Assembly: GCF_003264935.1 (NCBI RefSeq)
Contig: NZ_QLOE01000010.1
Location: forward strand, 1-54,581
Direction of reading: 5' to 3'
Length of the DNA: 54,581 nt
Source: Methanothermobacter tenebrarum
GTDB lineage: Archaea > Methanobacteriota > Methanobacteria > Methanobacteriales > DSM-23052
Position 1 is the first letter of the stretch, and each line of letters opens with the position of its first letter. The translations under genes were made by a program, and so were the position numbers. This document shows, piece after piece, positions 47,167 through 54,581 of this stretch. The notes beneath the pieces were generated by a model that did no database searches, was not told the origin of the DNA, and saw nothing but the letters and a program-made list of their open reading frames with translations.

Positions 47167-48502
47167 CCTTCAATGTTAACACGAGCCCCACAACCAAAAG
47201 TAGGACAAATAATATAAATGAGACAATCATAAGAGCCCGGAAAGATCCATTATTAGCTACAGATCCCCCACCAAGATATACATTAACGAGAAGAACTATT
47301 AAACCCATGCCAATAAGTTGACCTAACACCCTAAATGTTACAAGGGTCGCTGATGCCACTCCCCAAAACTTTCTTTCCACAGAGCCCATGACAAGTTTAC
47401 TATTCGAAACCGAAAAGAACCCGAAACCCACACCCATAAAAACCAAACCAATGATAATCCAACAAAGAAACCTTGAAAATGAAAAGATAAGCATAGCCAA
47501 GATTATGACAAGCAAACCCACCGCGGCAATTATCCTTGGACTCATCCTATCTGAAAATTTCCCAGCTACAGGGGACACCAATGCTATAAGAAAAGCTTGG
47601 ATAGAGAGTATAACACCAGTCCTCCAAGGATCCAAACTATGAAAATATTGAAGATACAAACTCAAAAGGAAAACCACAGGATACCCTGCAAAATAGCTTA
47701 TAAAAGTTGTGAAACCATTCCATGTGAAACTTCTATTTTCGAACAATTCAAAGTCAAATAATGGACTCTCACATCCACACTCATACCTATAAAGAAAATA
47801 TAACAAGAAAATTCCCACAACAAAAAGTAAAAAACCATAATAGAAAATGATTGATGAAAAACCCACCAAAACAAAAATCAGAGAAAGGGCCATTAAAAAC
47901 GCGCCTAGAAGATCAAATTCCTCATCTTCAGCCTCTCTCCACTCAGATACTATCCTACCAGTGGCATAGGCGCAAATAACACCCAATGGGACGTTAAAAT
48001 AGAAAATACTCCTCCAACCAAAATATTGGGTTAAAAAACCTCCAAGGGTGGGGCCGAAAAATAATCCGAAATAAGTCCCAGTAGCAGCCCATCCAAGAGC
48101 ATAACCCCTCTCAAATGGTGGGAAAACAGAATATATAATAGCTGAAACATTACTAAAAATCATAGCACCCCCAACACCTTGAATAACCCTAAGCAATAAA
48201 AGCATTTCTGCAGAAATAGAAAATCCAGCGAATATAGAAGAAACCGTGAAAATTATAATACCAAACTGGAATACCCTCCTCCTACCATAAATATCAGCAA
48301 GACGGCCCATGGGGATAAGTAAAACAGCCACAGCAAGTAAATAGATAGTAGGCACCCATGCAAGTATAAAAGGGTCCATACCAAGGTCAGAACCCAAACT
48401 CGGAAGGGCCACATTTATGGATGAAGCCACAAAAGGTGTTAAAAAAGATGCCAAAATCGCCATGAGAAGAGCATATGATCGCGAATCCTCCATAATCCTC
48501 AT
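47159..48502 (-). CDS. MFS transporter, DHA2/EmrB-like drug exporter
   Basis: About 447 residues from ATG 48502 (ATG 48493 behind GAGGATT also possible); a longer frame to 48652 would run into the divergent gene. It has twelve to fourteen membrane segments. The MFS motif A loop GRLADIYGRRRVFQ lies between helices 2 and 3, and motif C-like GWAATGTYFGLFFGPTLGGF is present, typical of H+-coupled export of drugs. The substrate is unknown. Its start faces the kinase/ATPase fusion gene across about 50 bases. Confidence 0.85.
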   Translation of the reverse strand: MRIMEDSRSYALLMAILASFLTPFVASSINVALPSLGSDLGMDPFILAWVPTIYLLAVAVLLIPMGRLADIYGRRRVFQFGIIIFTVSSIFAGFSISAEMLLLLRVIQGVGGAMIFSNVSAIIYSVFPPFERGYALGWAATGTYFGLFFGPTLGGFLTQYFGWRSIFYFNVPLGVICAYATGRIVSEWREAEDEEFDLLGAFLMALSLIFVLVGFSSIIFYYGFLLFVVGIFLLYFLYRYECGCESPLFDFELFENRSFTWNGFTTFISYFAGYPVVFLLSLYLQYFHSLDPWRTGVILSIQAFLIALVSPVAGKFSDRMSPRIIAAVGLLVIILAMLIFSFSRFLCWIIIGLVFMGVGFGFFSVSNSKLVMGSVERKFWGVASATLVTFRVLGQLIGMGLIVLLVNVYLGGGSVANNGSFRALMIVSFILFVLLLVVGLVLTLKAK

Positions 48503-48553
48503 ATAGATAAACTCTATAAAAGCTATTATATGAAATTTGATGAAACTCATAAC

Positions 48554-50506
48554 ATGAAAACCATAGTAACAGGGGACATCACCATAGATTGGATACAATG
48601 GCCCATAAAATCCCATGAAATAGCTGATTATAGCGAAAACTGGAAAACCCACCTAGGATTCCACAGAAAAGCCCTAGAAGGAGGGGCCCTCCTACTTGCT
48701 AAAATGTTGAAAGAACTAGTTCCAAGAGTTGAACACCCCCAAATATTGAGTAAACTTGAAAATACCAGCCCCGAAGAGTTTATACACTCATTCGCCGACC
48801 TAGAATTATACAACAGAAAATATCTTATAAAGAGTTTCTTGGGATACACAGGACCTGAAGAAGGGCTCCCAAAATTGCCATTCAAATTTAAAGACAGAAA
48901 AGCAGATATTATAGTGATAGATGATGCTGGCAACGGCTTCAGAGAACTAGAAGATAAATGGCCGTCATCAATCATCGAAGACAAGCCACTTATCATCCTC
49001 AAAATGTCAGCACCACTTTTTGAAGGCAAATTATGGCACCACCTCAAAGAAAACCACGAGGAAAATCTTGTAGTCATAATAACAGTAGATGATCTCAGAG
49101 AAATGGGCGCTAATATAAGCCGGAGACTTTCATGGGAACGCACAGCAGAAGACTTCATTTGGCAAATACACCATAATCCACTATTAGCCCAACTTAAAGA
49201 ATTGAAACATCTCATAGTAAGAATAAACCTAGAAGGTGCCATATACTACAAGGCCGGGTCAAAGGCTAAACTTTTCTACCATCCACAATTATTTGAGGGT
49301 AACCTTAACGAACAATCTCCAGGTAGAATGCAAGGCCATGGTTGTGCATTCACAGCAGCCTTCACAGCAGCTCTACAAAGGGGGTTAGAAATCGAAAGAG
49401 GTATAATAGAGGGTATAAAAGCTTCTCAGAGATTACTGGATGAAGGTTTCGGTTCAAAACCAGATTATCCCACCAAGGAGATATTCTATAATGGTGAGGA
49501 GGCCAACATAGGCACGGTAGAAATACCACCGCTTGAAAGATTAGAAGGGTGGACTATAGCCACATCACCCCCACACTTCGACATAAAATCAGTATCAGAG
49601 CGTATCGTCATAGAAGGTTACAAGGAAAGGAAATACCCCTTGCCAATAGCCCATTTCGGGAAGCTCATAACTGCTGATAGAACAGAGATAGAAGGATATC
49701 AAAGTATAAGAAATATAATAATAGAATACCTTAAAAATGAAAGAGTTGAAAGACCACTTTCTATAGGAGTGTTCGGGCCTCCAGGAGCCGGTAAATCATT
49801 CGCAGTATCCCAACTAGCCGCGAGCGTGGACCCGAAGAGAATAAAAACGCTCAACTTCAACGTTTCACAATTTAGGGAAGAAAACGATCTTATAGACGCC
49901 TTCCACCAGATAAGAGACGCTGTATTAAAGGGTAAGATACCGCAGGCTTTCTTCGACGAATTCGATTCACCATATAAGGGTAAAAAACTCGGATGGATAA
50001 AATATTTCCTAGCCCCAATGCAAGATGGAGAATTCAGAGAAGGAGACACCACACACCCCCTAGGAAAATCGATACTAATATTCGCTGGTGGTACAAGCAA
50101 TACCTTCGAGGAATTCGAATCCCAAGACAAAAAACTCCTAAAAGGAGCTAAAGTCCGAGATTTCATAAGTAGACTGCGAGGTTATGTGAACATCATTGGC
50201 CCAGACCCCATGGATAAAAAAGACAGATTCTATATATTGAGAAGAGCTATACTACTAAGATCATTATTTGAAAGGAAAACACCCCACCTTCTTGACGGCA
50301 GAGGCAAGCTAAGAATAGACCAAGGTGTACTCAAAGCATTCCTCATGATACCATCCTATAAACATGGTGTAAGATCAATGGAAGCAATCCTAGAAATGAG
50401 CCTACTAGAAGATGTTAAAAAGTTCGAGAAAGCATCCTTGCCACCTGCAAGCCAATTAGACCTACACGTTGATGGAAAACTCTTCCACAAACTAGTAACC
50501 AGATAA
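48554..50506 (+). CDS. Fusion of a sugar-kinase-like domain with a P-loop ATPase
   Basis: 650 residues from ATG 48554; an upstream ATG at 48530 is also in frame. The N-terminal ~330 residues look like a PfkB/ribokinase fold: VTGDITIDWIQW at the start, a central ADIIVIDDAGNGFREL, and GRMQGHGCAFTAAFTAAL where the family has its anion-hole motif (GAGD becomes GHGC, lacking the catalytic Asp). From about residue 385 comes an AAA-like ATPase with Walker A GPPGAGKS (about 407) and Walker B AFFDEFDSP. The kinase half may bind rather than phosphorylate its ligand. Role unknown; a ligand-sensing ATPase is one reading. Confidence 0.75.
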   Translation: MKTIVTGDITIDWIQWPIKSHEIADYSENWKTHLGFHRKALEGGALLLAKMLKELVPRVEHPQILSKLENTSPEEFIHSFADLELYNRKYLIKSFLGYTGPEEGLPKLPFKFKDRKADIIVIDDAGNGFRELEDKWPSSIIEDKPLIILKMSAPLFEGKLWHHLKENHEENLVVIITVDDLREMGANISRRLSWERTAEDFIWQIHHNPLLAQLKELKHLIVRINLEGAIYYKAGSKAKLFYHPQLFEGNLNEQSPGRMQGHGCAFTAAFTAALQRGLEIERGIIEGIKASQRLLDEGFGSKPDYPTKEIFYNGEEANIGTVEIPPLERLEGWTIATSPPHFDIKSVSERIVIEGYKERKYPLPIAHFGKLITADRTEIEGYQSIRNIIIEYLKNERVERPLSIGVFGPPGAGKSFAVSQLAASVDPKRIKTLNFNVSQFREENDLIDAFHQIRDAVLKGKIPQAFFDEFDSPYKGKKLGWIKYFLAPMQDGEFREGDTTHPLGKSILIFAGGTSNTFEEFESQDKKLLKGAKVRDFISRLRGYVNIIGPDPMDKKDRFYILRRAILLRSLFERKTPHLLDGRGKLRIDQGVLKAFLMIPSYKHGVRSMEAILEMSLLEDVKKFEKASLPPASQLDLHVDGKLFHKLVTR

Positions 50507-50521
50507 AAAGGAGAGGATTTA

Positions 50522-51778
50522 TTGAAAAAAGAGTTGGAGAAACTTCAACTGAAACTCCTAGAGTTTGCCCATATAGGAGATCTTGAAAAGACGGCGAAAA
50601 CGCTCCTAAAATTAGGTAAAATCTACCAAGAACATGGGATGGAAGATCATGCCCTCGAGAGTTATGAAAACGCCAAGAAACTTTACAACAAATGCAAAAA
50701 TATTGGAGGAGAAGCGCAGTCAATCCTCAATGTCGGGCAAATATATGATAAAAAAGGAGAATATGAAAAGGCTCAGAGAATGTATAAAGAGGCTTGTGAG
50801 AAATTCAAAAAACTCAATGACATCAAAAACCAGGCTACAGCTATATACCATCATGCTAGAGTATTAGAAAAACAAGGCAGGTTCGAAGATGCCCTCAAAG
50901 TATACAAGAAATATCACAAACTTTGCACTCTAATGGATGATAATAGAAAAATTTTAGCGTCCTATGCCAAAATAAAAAGTATGGAAGAATATTTATCCCA
51001 AGAACATCCTATATCCTATAAAAATAGAAGTTGGCTATCACTTATAGGATATCCCATTTTTATACTCTTTGCTGAAATTCTAACAACCTACATAAATGTT
51101 TTAGCCGGCCTAGGAATCCACGCCCTCATACTATTTGCTTTATTAGCTCATTCTTCCCTTGTTTCCGATGAAAAGTTTAAAAGACTTCTAAATTCCATGA
51201 CAATATTGCCATTGATTAGGATTGTAAGTTTTTCAATACCTGTAGTGGACACTCCAGAAATTTATCGGTTATTAATAATGTCATTGCCACTTTTTGCCCT
51301 AGCCTATGTATTAATGAGGACCCAGAAATTGAAGGGTAGAGATGTTGGTCTAACTTGGAAGAAACCTAAACTACAGTTTTTAGTGGCTTTAACTGGGTTT
51401 CCCATAGGTTATATTGAATTCATGATTCTATATCCGAAACCATTTATACCCACATCAAACTTTCTGTATTTGCTTGTAGGTCTCCTCATACTATTGTTAG
51501 TAGGATTTTCAGAAGAGCTACTATTTAGAGGAATATTACAAAAGAATTCGGAAAAGCTTCTGGGAGTTTTACCTGGCCTATTATATGCCTCGGTACTCTT
51601 TACTATATGCCATATTGGATGGGGATCCATTTATGAGTTCATATTAGTATTCTTCATCGCCATATTCTATGGTTATATGTATCAAAAAACTGGGAGCATC
51701 CTTGGTGTTACATTCTCACATGGATTATCCAATTTTATGCTATTCCTTTTTATGCCCTTCCATCTAGCAGCTCTTTGA
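50522..51778 (+). CDS. TPR domain fused to a CPBP (CAAX-type) membrane protease
   Basis: 418 residues from TTG 50522 behind AAAGGAGAGG, 15 bases after the fusion ATPase. Residues 1-150 hold TPR units (EHGMEDHALESYENAKKLYN, KKGEYEKAQRMYKEACEKF, KQGRFEDALKVYKKY). From about 165 there are eight membrane segments with the CPBP motifs EELLFRGIL (about 332), TICHIGWGS and GVTFSHGLSNF. CPBP proteases cut prenyl-type substrates in eukaryotes and act in bacteriocin tolerance in bacteria. The TPR part probably selects a partner. Its end overlaps convergent galU by 29 bases. Confidence 0.85.
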   Translation: MKKELEKLQLKLLEFAHIGDLEKTAKTLLKLGKIYQEHGMEDHALESYENAKKLYNKCKNIGGEAQSILNVGQIYDKKGEYEKAQRMYKEACEKFKKLNDIKNQATAIYHHARVLEKQGRFEDALKVYKKYHKLCTLMDDNRKILASYAKIKSMEEYLSQEHPISYKNRSWLSLIGYPIFILFAEILTTYINVLAGLGIHALILFALLAHSSLVSDEKFKRLLNSMTILPLIRIVSFSIPVVDTPEIYRLLIMSLPLFALAYVLMRTQKLKGRDVGLTWKKPKLQFLVALTGFPIGYIEFMILYPKPFIPTSNFLYLLVGLLILLLVGFSEELLFRGILQKNSEKLLGVLPGLLYASVLFTICHIGWGSIYEFILVFFIAIFYGYMYQKTGSILGVTFSHGLSNFMLFLFMPFHLAAL

Positions 51779-52607
51779 GGTGCTCTATAATCGTCCCTTT
51801 TATATTTTCATCTTTTAATGCGAATTCTATGGATGTTTTAAGCCAGTCAACCTTGTTACCAATATCATATGTTTTGCCATTAAATACGTAAGCATAAATT
51901 TCATCGAGGAACCTCATAGCATCTGTTAGTTGAATTTCACCACCTACACCTGGTGGGGTGTTCTCTATATGATCGAATATTTCACTTTCTAGTATATAGC
52001 GTCCTATTATGGCGAAATTAGAAGGGGCTTCCTCCTGTGAAGGCTTTTCAACAAGATCCTCTACTATATAAAGGTCGTCTTTTATGGGCTTTGGTTTAAT
52101 CACACCATACATTTCAACTTTTTCCCTAGGAACCTCCTCTACTGCAATAACTGATGAACCATACTCTTCATAGATATCTATAAGTTTTCTAGTGCATGGA
52201 ATGTCCGACGTTGTTATGGTATCCCCTAGAAGTACTGCGAACGCCTCTTCGCCATCAACATGCTTTTTGGCACAATATATAGCATCCCCAAGGCCTTTTT
52301 GTTCCTTTTGTCTTACATAGTATATATCTGCCAGTTCAGAGATTTTTTCAATGTCTTCTAAAAGTTTGTGCTTTCCATTCTTTTTAAGGGAGTATTCGAG
52401 TTCAAAGGATTTGTCAAAATGGTCTTCGATTGATCTTTTACCTTTTCCTGTTATGATGAGTATGTCATCTATACCTGATGCAACAGCTTCTTCGACGACA
52501 TATTGTATTGTTGGTTTATCATATACTGGTAACATTTCCTTTGGTTGGGCTTTTGTGACGGGCAGAAATCGTGTGCCTAGACCTGCTGCGGGTATAACAG
52601 CTTTCAT
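51750..52607 (-). CDS. galU: UTP-glucose-1-phosphate uridylyltransferase
   Basis: 285 residues. It starts IPAAGLGTRFLPVTKAQPKE with MLPVYDKPTIQYVVEEAV, the nucleotide-binding signature, and has GLGDAIYCAKKHVDGEEAFA and VEKPSQEEAPSNFAIIGRYI later. It makes UDP-glucose, which galE nearby could convert. It probably serves wall or glycan synthesis. Its 3' end overlaps the CPBP gene. Confidence 0.94.
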   Translation of the reverse strand: MKAVIPAAGLGTRFLPVTKAQPKEMLPVYDKPTIQYVVEEAVASGIDDILIITGKGKRSIEDHFDKSFELEYSLKKNGKHKLLEDIEKISELADIYYVRQKEQKGLGDAIYCAKKHVDGEEAFAVLLGDTITTSDIPCTRKLIDIYEEYGSSVIAVEEVPREKVEMYGVIKPKPIKDDLYIVEDLVEKPSQEEAPSNFAIIGRYILESEIFDHIENTPPGVGGEIQLTDAMRFLDEIYAYVFNGKTYDIGNKVDWLKTSIEFALKDENIKGTIIEHLKELLDGRA

Positions 52608-52618
52608 ATTCTCTCTCC

Positions 52619-52870
52619 TCAGATAATAATTTTTAATGTTGTGACAACTTTATAGACTAATATACATAGGAATACTATTAATAGAGGTATTATTACTATG
52701 TTGAGTCCTGATATAAAAGCTTTTATCTGCTGGTTTTTGAGTTCCTCTGAACTTAAGATTTCCTTCAACCCAAGGAATGCTATGAGCGTAATAACTGCCA
52801 ATACCCCATATATCATGGTCTGACCCGTGGTCGGGATATTGCCGGTTGTCACGGATATTGTGAATATCAT
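52619..52870 (-). CDS. Small two-helix membrane protein
   Basis: 83 residues with helices MIYGVLAVITLIAFLGLKEI and GLNIVIIPLLIVFLCILVYK and a short charged loop (SSEELKNQQIKAF). It starts four bases inside the end of the UPF0235 gene, so the two are translationally coupled, and is followed by galU after 11 bases. Family not recognised. Confidence 0.65.
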   Translation of the reverse strand: MIFTISVTTGNIPTTGQTMIYGVLAVITLIAFLGLKEILSSEELKNQQIKAFISGLNIVIIPLLIVFLCILVYKVVTTLKIII

Positions 52871-53175
52871 GCTGATCCTCTTTTGATAACTTTCTCCAAT
52901 TTTAATTTTTTTATAAAATCACTTTTATTAATTTTTTTAATCCTTAAGGTTTTATATGGACTTTTGATACCATGTATAATTTTAACTTCTTTTTCGAAAA
53001 TATTGGAAAATTCTTTTATAAGTTCTTTGTTAGCTTTCCCTTTGGATGGTGGAGATTTCACTTTAACTTCTAATCTTTCTCTCCATGGATTATAATCGCC
53101 TATTTCAAATTTTGACGATCCTACAGAAACTTCTATATCAACTAAAACGCCGTCACTGTCTTCTCTAATCCCCAT
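52867..53175 (-). CDS. UPF0235 (DUF167/YggU) family protein
   Basis: 102 residues. The core RLEVKVKSPPSKGKANKELI and the following KEVKIIHGIKSPYKTLRIK fit the UPF0235 signature (APP-xGKAN-x-L, then G-xS-KxL-I). GGTGATGAT precedes the ATG. The family is widespread with no established function. It probably heads an operon with the small membrane protein and galU. Confidence 0.87.
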   Translation of the reverse strand: MGIREDSDGVLVDIEVSVGSSKFEIGDYNPWRERLEVKVKSPPSKGKANKELIKEFSNIFEKEVKIIHGIKSPYKTLRIKKINKSDFIKKLKLEKVIKRGSA

Positions 53176-53211
53176 ATCATCACCTAAATAAAGTCAAAAG
53201 CTTACTCCAAA

Positions 53212-53224
53212 AAATTTATATAAC
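53212..53224 (-). promoter_or_regulatory. TATA box for the UPF0235-galU run
   Basis: GGTTATATAAATT on the minus strand lies about 40 bases before the UPF0235 start, the normal distance for an archaeal promoter. Confidence 0.5.
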
Positions 53225-53306
53225 CATCATTATTATAATATTCGAATAGTCAGAGAAGCTAAAGGTTTTCCCCCACTTTAACAGTTCTTGTTCTCTACCA
53301 GTTTAT

Positions 53307-53390
<84 letters not shown>

Positions 53391-53739
53391 TTATAATAAA
53401 TTATCTCCTATTTTTCAGCGAATAATCCCAAGCATAACCCCCCTTTTGTTATATTCATTTGAAAATATGATAGGAGACAATATAAAAGAGAGGATATCAA
53501 AGGTAGAAGAGTCAAGGACGCTTCTTTATAGATGATTATCCAATACCATTCACATCCTATTGCCTTCATGAGTTTAAAGATGATCTTGTTGAACAATATA
53601 GGATCGTTTAGAGTTCAAATTTTTAAAATACTCTCCGATAATTTAAACCAACACCTTAGATGAATAAAAACTTTTAATAACGTCTTTTAGTTTTTAAGAA
53701 GCTCTAAGATTATTTTTTTCTCAAAATTGGACCAAAATA
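53391..53739. other. Spacer between tRNA-Leu and the right-hand wall protein
   Basis: About 350 AT-rich bases with stops in all frames. No gene, RNA or repeat is supportable. Confidence 0.5.
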
Positions 53740-53748
53740 TTTATATAG
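53740..53748 (+). promoter_or_regulatory. TATA box for the right-hand pseudomurein-binding protein
   Basis: TTTATATAG lies about 65 bases before the ribosome binding site, implying a leader of roughly 50-75 bases that contains the hairpin at 53778-53798. Confidence 0.5.
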
Positions 53749-53777
53749 TAGGTCCGTGTCACAATGTTATATCATCT

Positions 53778-53798
53778 CAGCACCCCATATGAGTGCTG
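53778..53798 (+). promoter_or_regulatory. Hairpin in the 5' leader
   Basis: CAGCAC and GTGCTG form a 6-base stem around a 9-base loop (CCCATATGA). It ends six bases before the ribosome binding site GGAGGCGGT (53805-53813), close enough to affect access of the ribosome. Confidence 0.35.
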
Positions 53799-53840
53799 GG
53801 ATATGGAGGCGGTAAAATTTCGATTAAAGGGTTAATCTAT

Positions 53841-54581
53841 ATGCTAATGGCATGCCTCCTCATATTGAATCTAGGGGCATGTCATGCACAAGATAACATA
53901 ACAACCAATAATACTCAAGCAGAAGCCAAAAACTTATATGCTGCAGCCGGTGATGCCCAGACACCTGTTACAACAGGAGATGTGATAACCGCGGCTAAAA
54001 AGGCAAAAGATTATACAGAGAAAAATAATGCACTTCCATCAACTGTACAAGTTAGAAATCAAAATGTGACAAAAGAACAATTCACATACCTTATGGCACA
54101 AGCCATTCTAAATATCAACAGAGACGGTAAAAAAACAACCACAATAAATCCAATAAAAGTTTCATCAGCACCCACTCCAACAGGGACTGCAACGGGCACG
54201 CTAACAAAATCAAATTACATCACATTAGCATCTTCAGTGGCCAATTTCGTAAAGACAAACGGTAGACTACCCAATTATGTAACCACCGTTATCGGGAAGA
54301 TAAACCCAGAAAGCATAGCCTATACAATGGCCAGGATACTCGCATTCTATAATGACAACAATAGATTACCCAATTATGTTACAGTGAAATATATCAAAGC
54401 AACAAATTCAGGATCATCCACAACAAACCAAGGAAACACCTCCAATTCAGGAAGTTCAGGATCATCCACAACAAACCAAGGAAACACCTCCAATTCAGGA
54501 CTTAGCCAATACTTGGTTGCAACGGCAAATTGTCAGGTGAACGATCCAAGTATAAGATCGCTTGCAGCCCAATTGACCGCC
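53841..54581 (+). CDS. Pseudomurein-binding protein with probable transglutaminase-like (endoisopeptidase-type) domain, partial
   Basis: 247 residues are visible from ATG 53841; the gene runs off the right edge. It has a hydrophobic signal (MLMACLLILNLGACHA). A helical repeat (AKKAKDYTEKNNALPSTVQV) and then pseudomurein-binding phrases follow (TNGRLPNYVTTVIGKINPES and NNRLPNYVTVKYIKA). Next is a Ser/Thr/Asn/Gly linker with two near-identical 16-residue units. The last residues (YLVATANCQVNDPSIRSLAA) look like the beginning of a transglutaminase-like cysteine domain, as in the wall-cutting enzymes PeiW/PeiP and related proteins. The start is unsettled: the strong site GGAGGCGGT is 27 bases upstream, and an ATT at 53817 is in frame. 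Confidence 0.82.
   Translation, partial: MLMACLLILNLGACHAQDNITTNNTQAEAKNLYAAAGDAQTPVTTGDVITAAKKAKDYTEKNNALPSTVQVRNQNVTKEQFTYLMAQAILNINRDGKKTTTINPIKVSSAPTPTGTATGTLTKSNYITLASSVANFVKTNGRLPNYVTTVIGKINPESIAYTMARILAFYNDNNRLPNYVTVKYIKATNSGSSTTNQGNTSNSGSSGSSTTNQGNTSNSGLSQYLVATANCQVNDPSIRSLAAQLTA
54407..54501 (+). repeat. Two tandem copies of a 48-base unit in the linker
   Basis: The unit encodes the 16-residue linker SGSSTTNQGNTSNSGS. The copies are identical over about 46 bases, indicating recent duplication or slippage in the flexible linker of the wall protein. Confidence 0.85.

Noticed and set aside
48628-50166. Antisense ORFs of 204 and 155 codons within the kinase/ATPase fusion gene
   Set aside because: Typical low-complexity shadows (Ser/Leu-rich); the plus strand carries Walker motifs.

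Overview
The window looks like chromosome of a pseudomurein-walled methanogen of the Methanobacteriales, most like Methanothermobacter. The grounds are pseudomurein-binding repeats in the proteins at both ends, glycerol-1-phosphate dehydrogenase (archaeal lipids), CofC (coenzyme F420), CbiF (anaerobic B12 route), archaeal-type ProS, MetRS and short PurA, NikR, DUF530, DUF763, DUF131 and UPF0179 proteins, TATA-box promoters, and many TTG starts behind GGTGATCC-type ribosome binding sites. The genus is inferred from gene content only; no database search was possible.

Layout. Position 1-656 holds the start of a wall-binding exported protein on the minus strand. Positions 1202-3262 hold a compact minus-strand cassette: an exported C39-type cysteine peptidase whose own C-terminus carries a double-glycine-leader-like motif, a four-helix membrane protein, a 56-residue peptide ORF repeating the same motif, a 29-residue ORF and a second small membrane protein. 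It resembles a bacteriocin-like peptide system, but could partly be gene debris. Positions 3300-5900 are mostly decayed DNA with tRNA-Ala(CGC) and a broken AhpD-like gene. Positions 5903-7734 hold DUF763 and small unknown genes. Positions 7914-16039 form a tetrapyrrole/metal locus: a ChlI/ChlD-like chelatase subunit, ECF transporter S, T and A parts, and a CobN-like large chelatase subunit. Positions 16040-18400 are gene-poor, with a broken zinc-ribbon membrane protein and a broken secreted protein.

From 18411 come an exported orphan protein, a MurT-like Mur ligase, MetRS, DUF530, a double-HTH protein and a MraY/GPT-type transferase (wall or glycan synthesis). Positions 27714-32614 on the minus strand hold two class-III-signal pilin-like proteins and then a five-gene unit: Roadblock/LC7, a dead KaiC-like domain fused to a Ras/Arf-like GTPase, two further KaiC-like ATPases and a TPR protein. 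This is the best candidate here for an undescribed signalling system. Positions 32716-37149 hold small unknowns, cbiF, NikR and a divergent metal-ion ABC transporter.

The remainder is core metabolism (rpiA, UPF0179, egsA; proS, unknown, cofC, thiD; purA), small envelope proteins, galE, an MFS exporter, a sugar-kinase-like/P-loop ATPase fusion, a TPR-CPBP protease fusion, galU, UPF0235 and tRNA-Leu(GAG). The window ends inside a second pseudomurein-binding protein whose last visible residues resemble the start of a transglutaminase-like domain.
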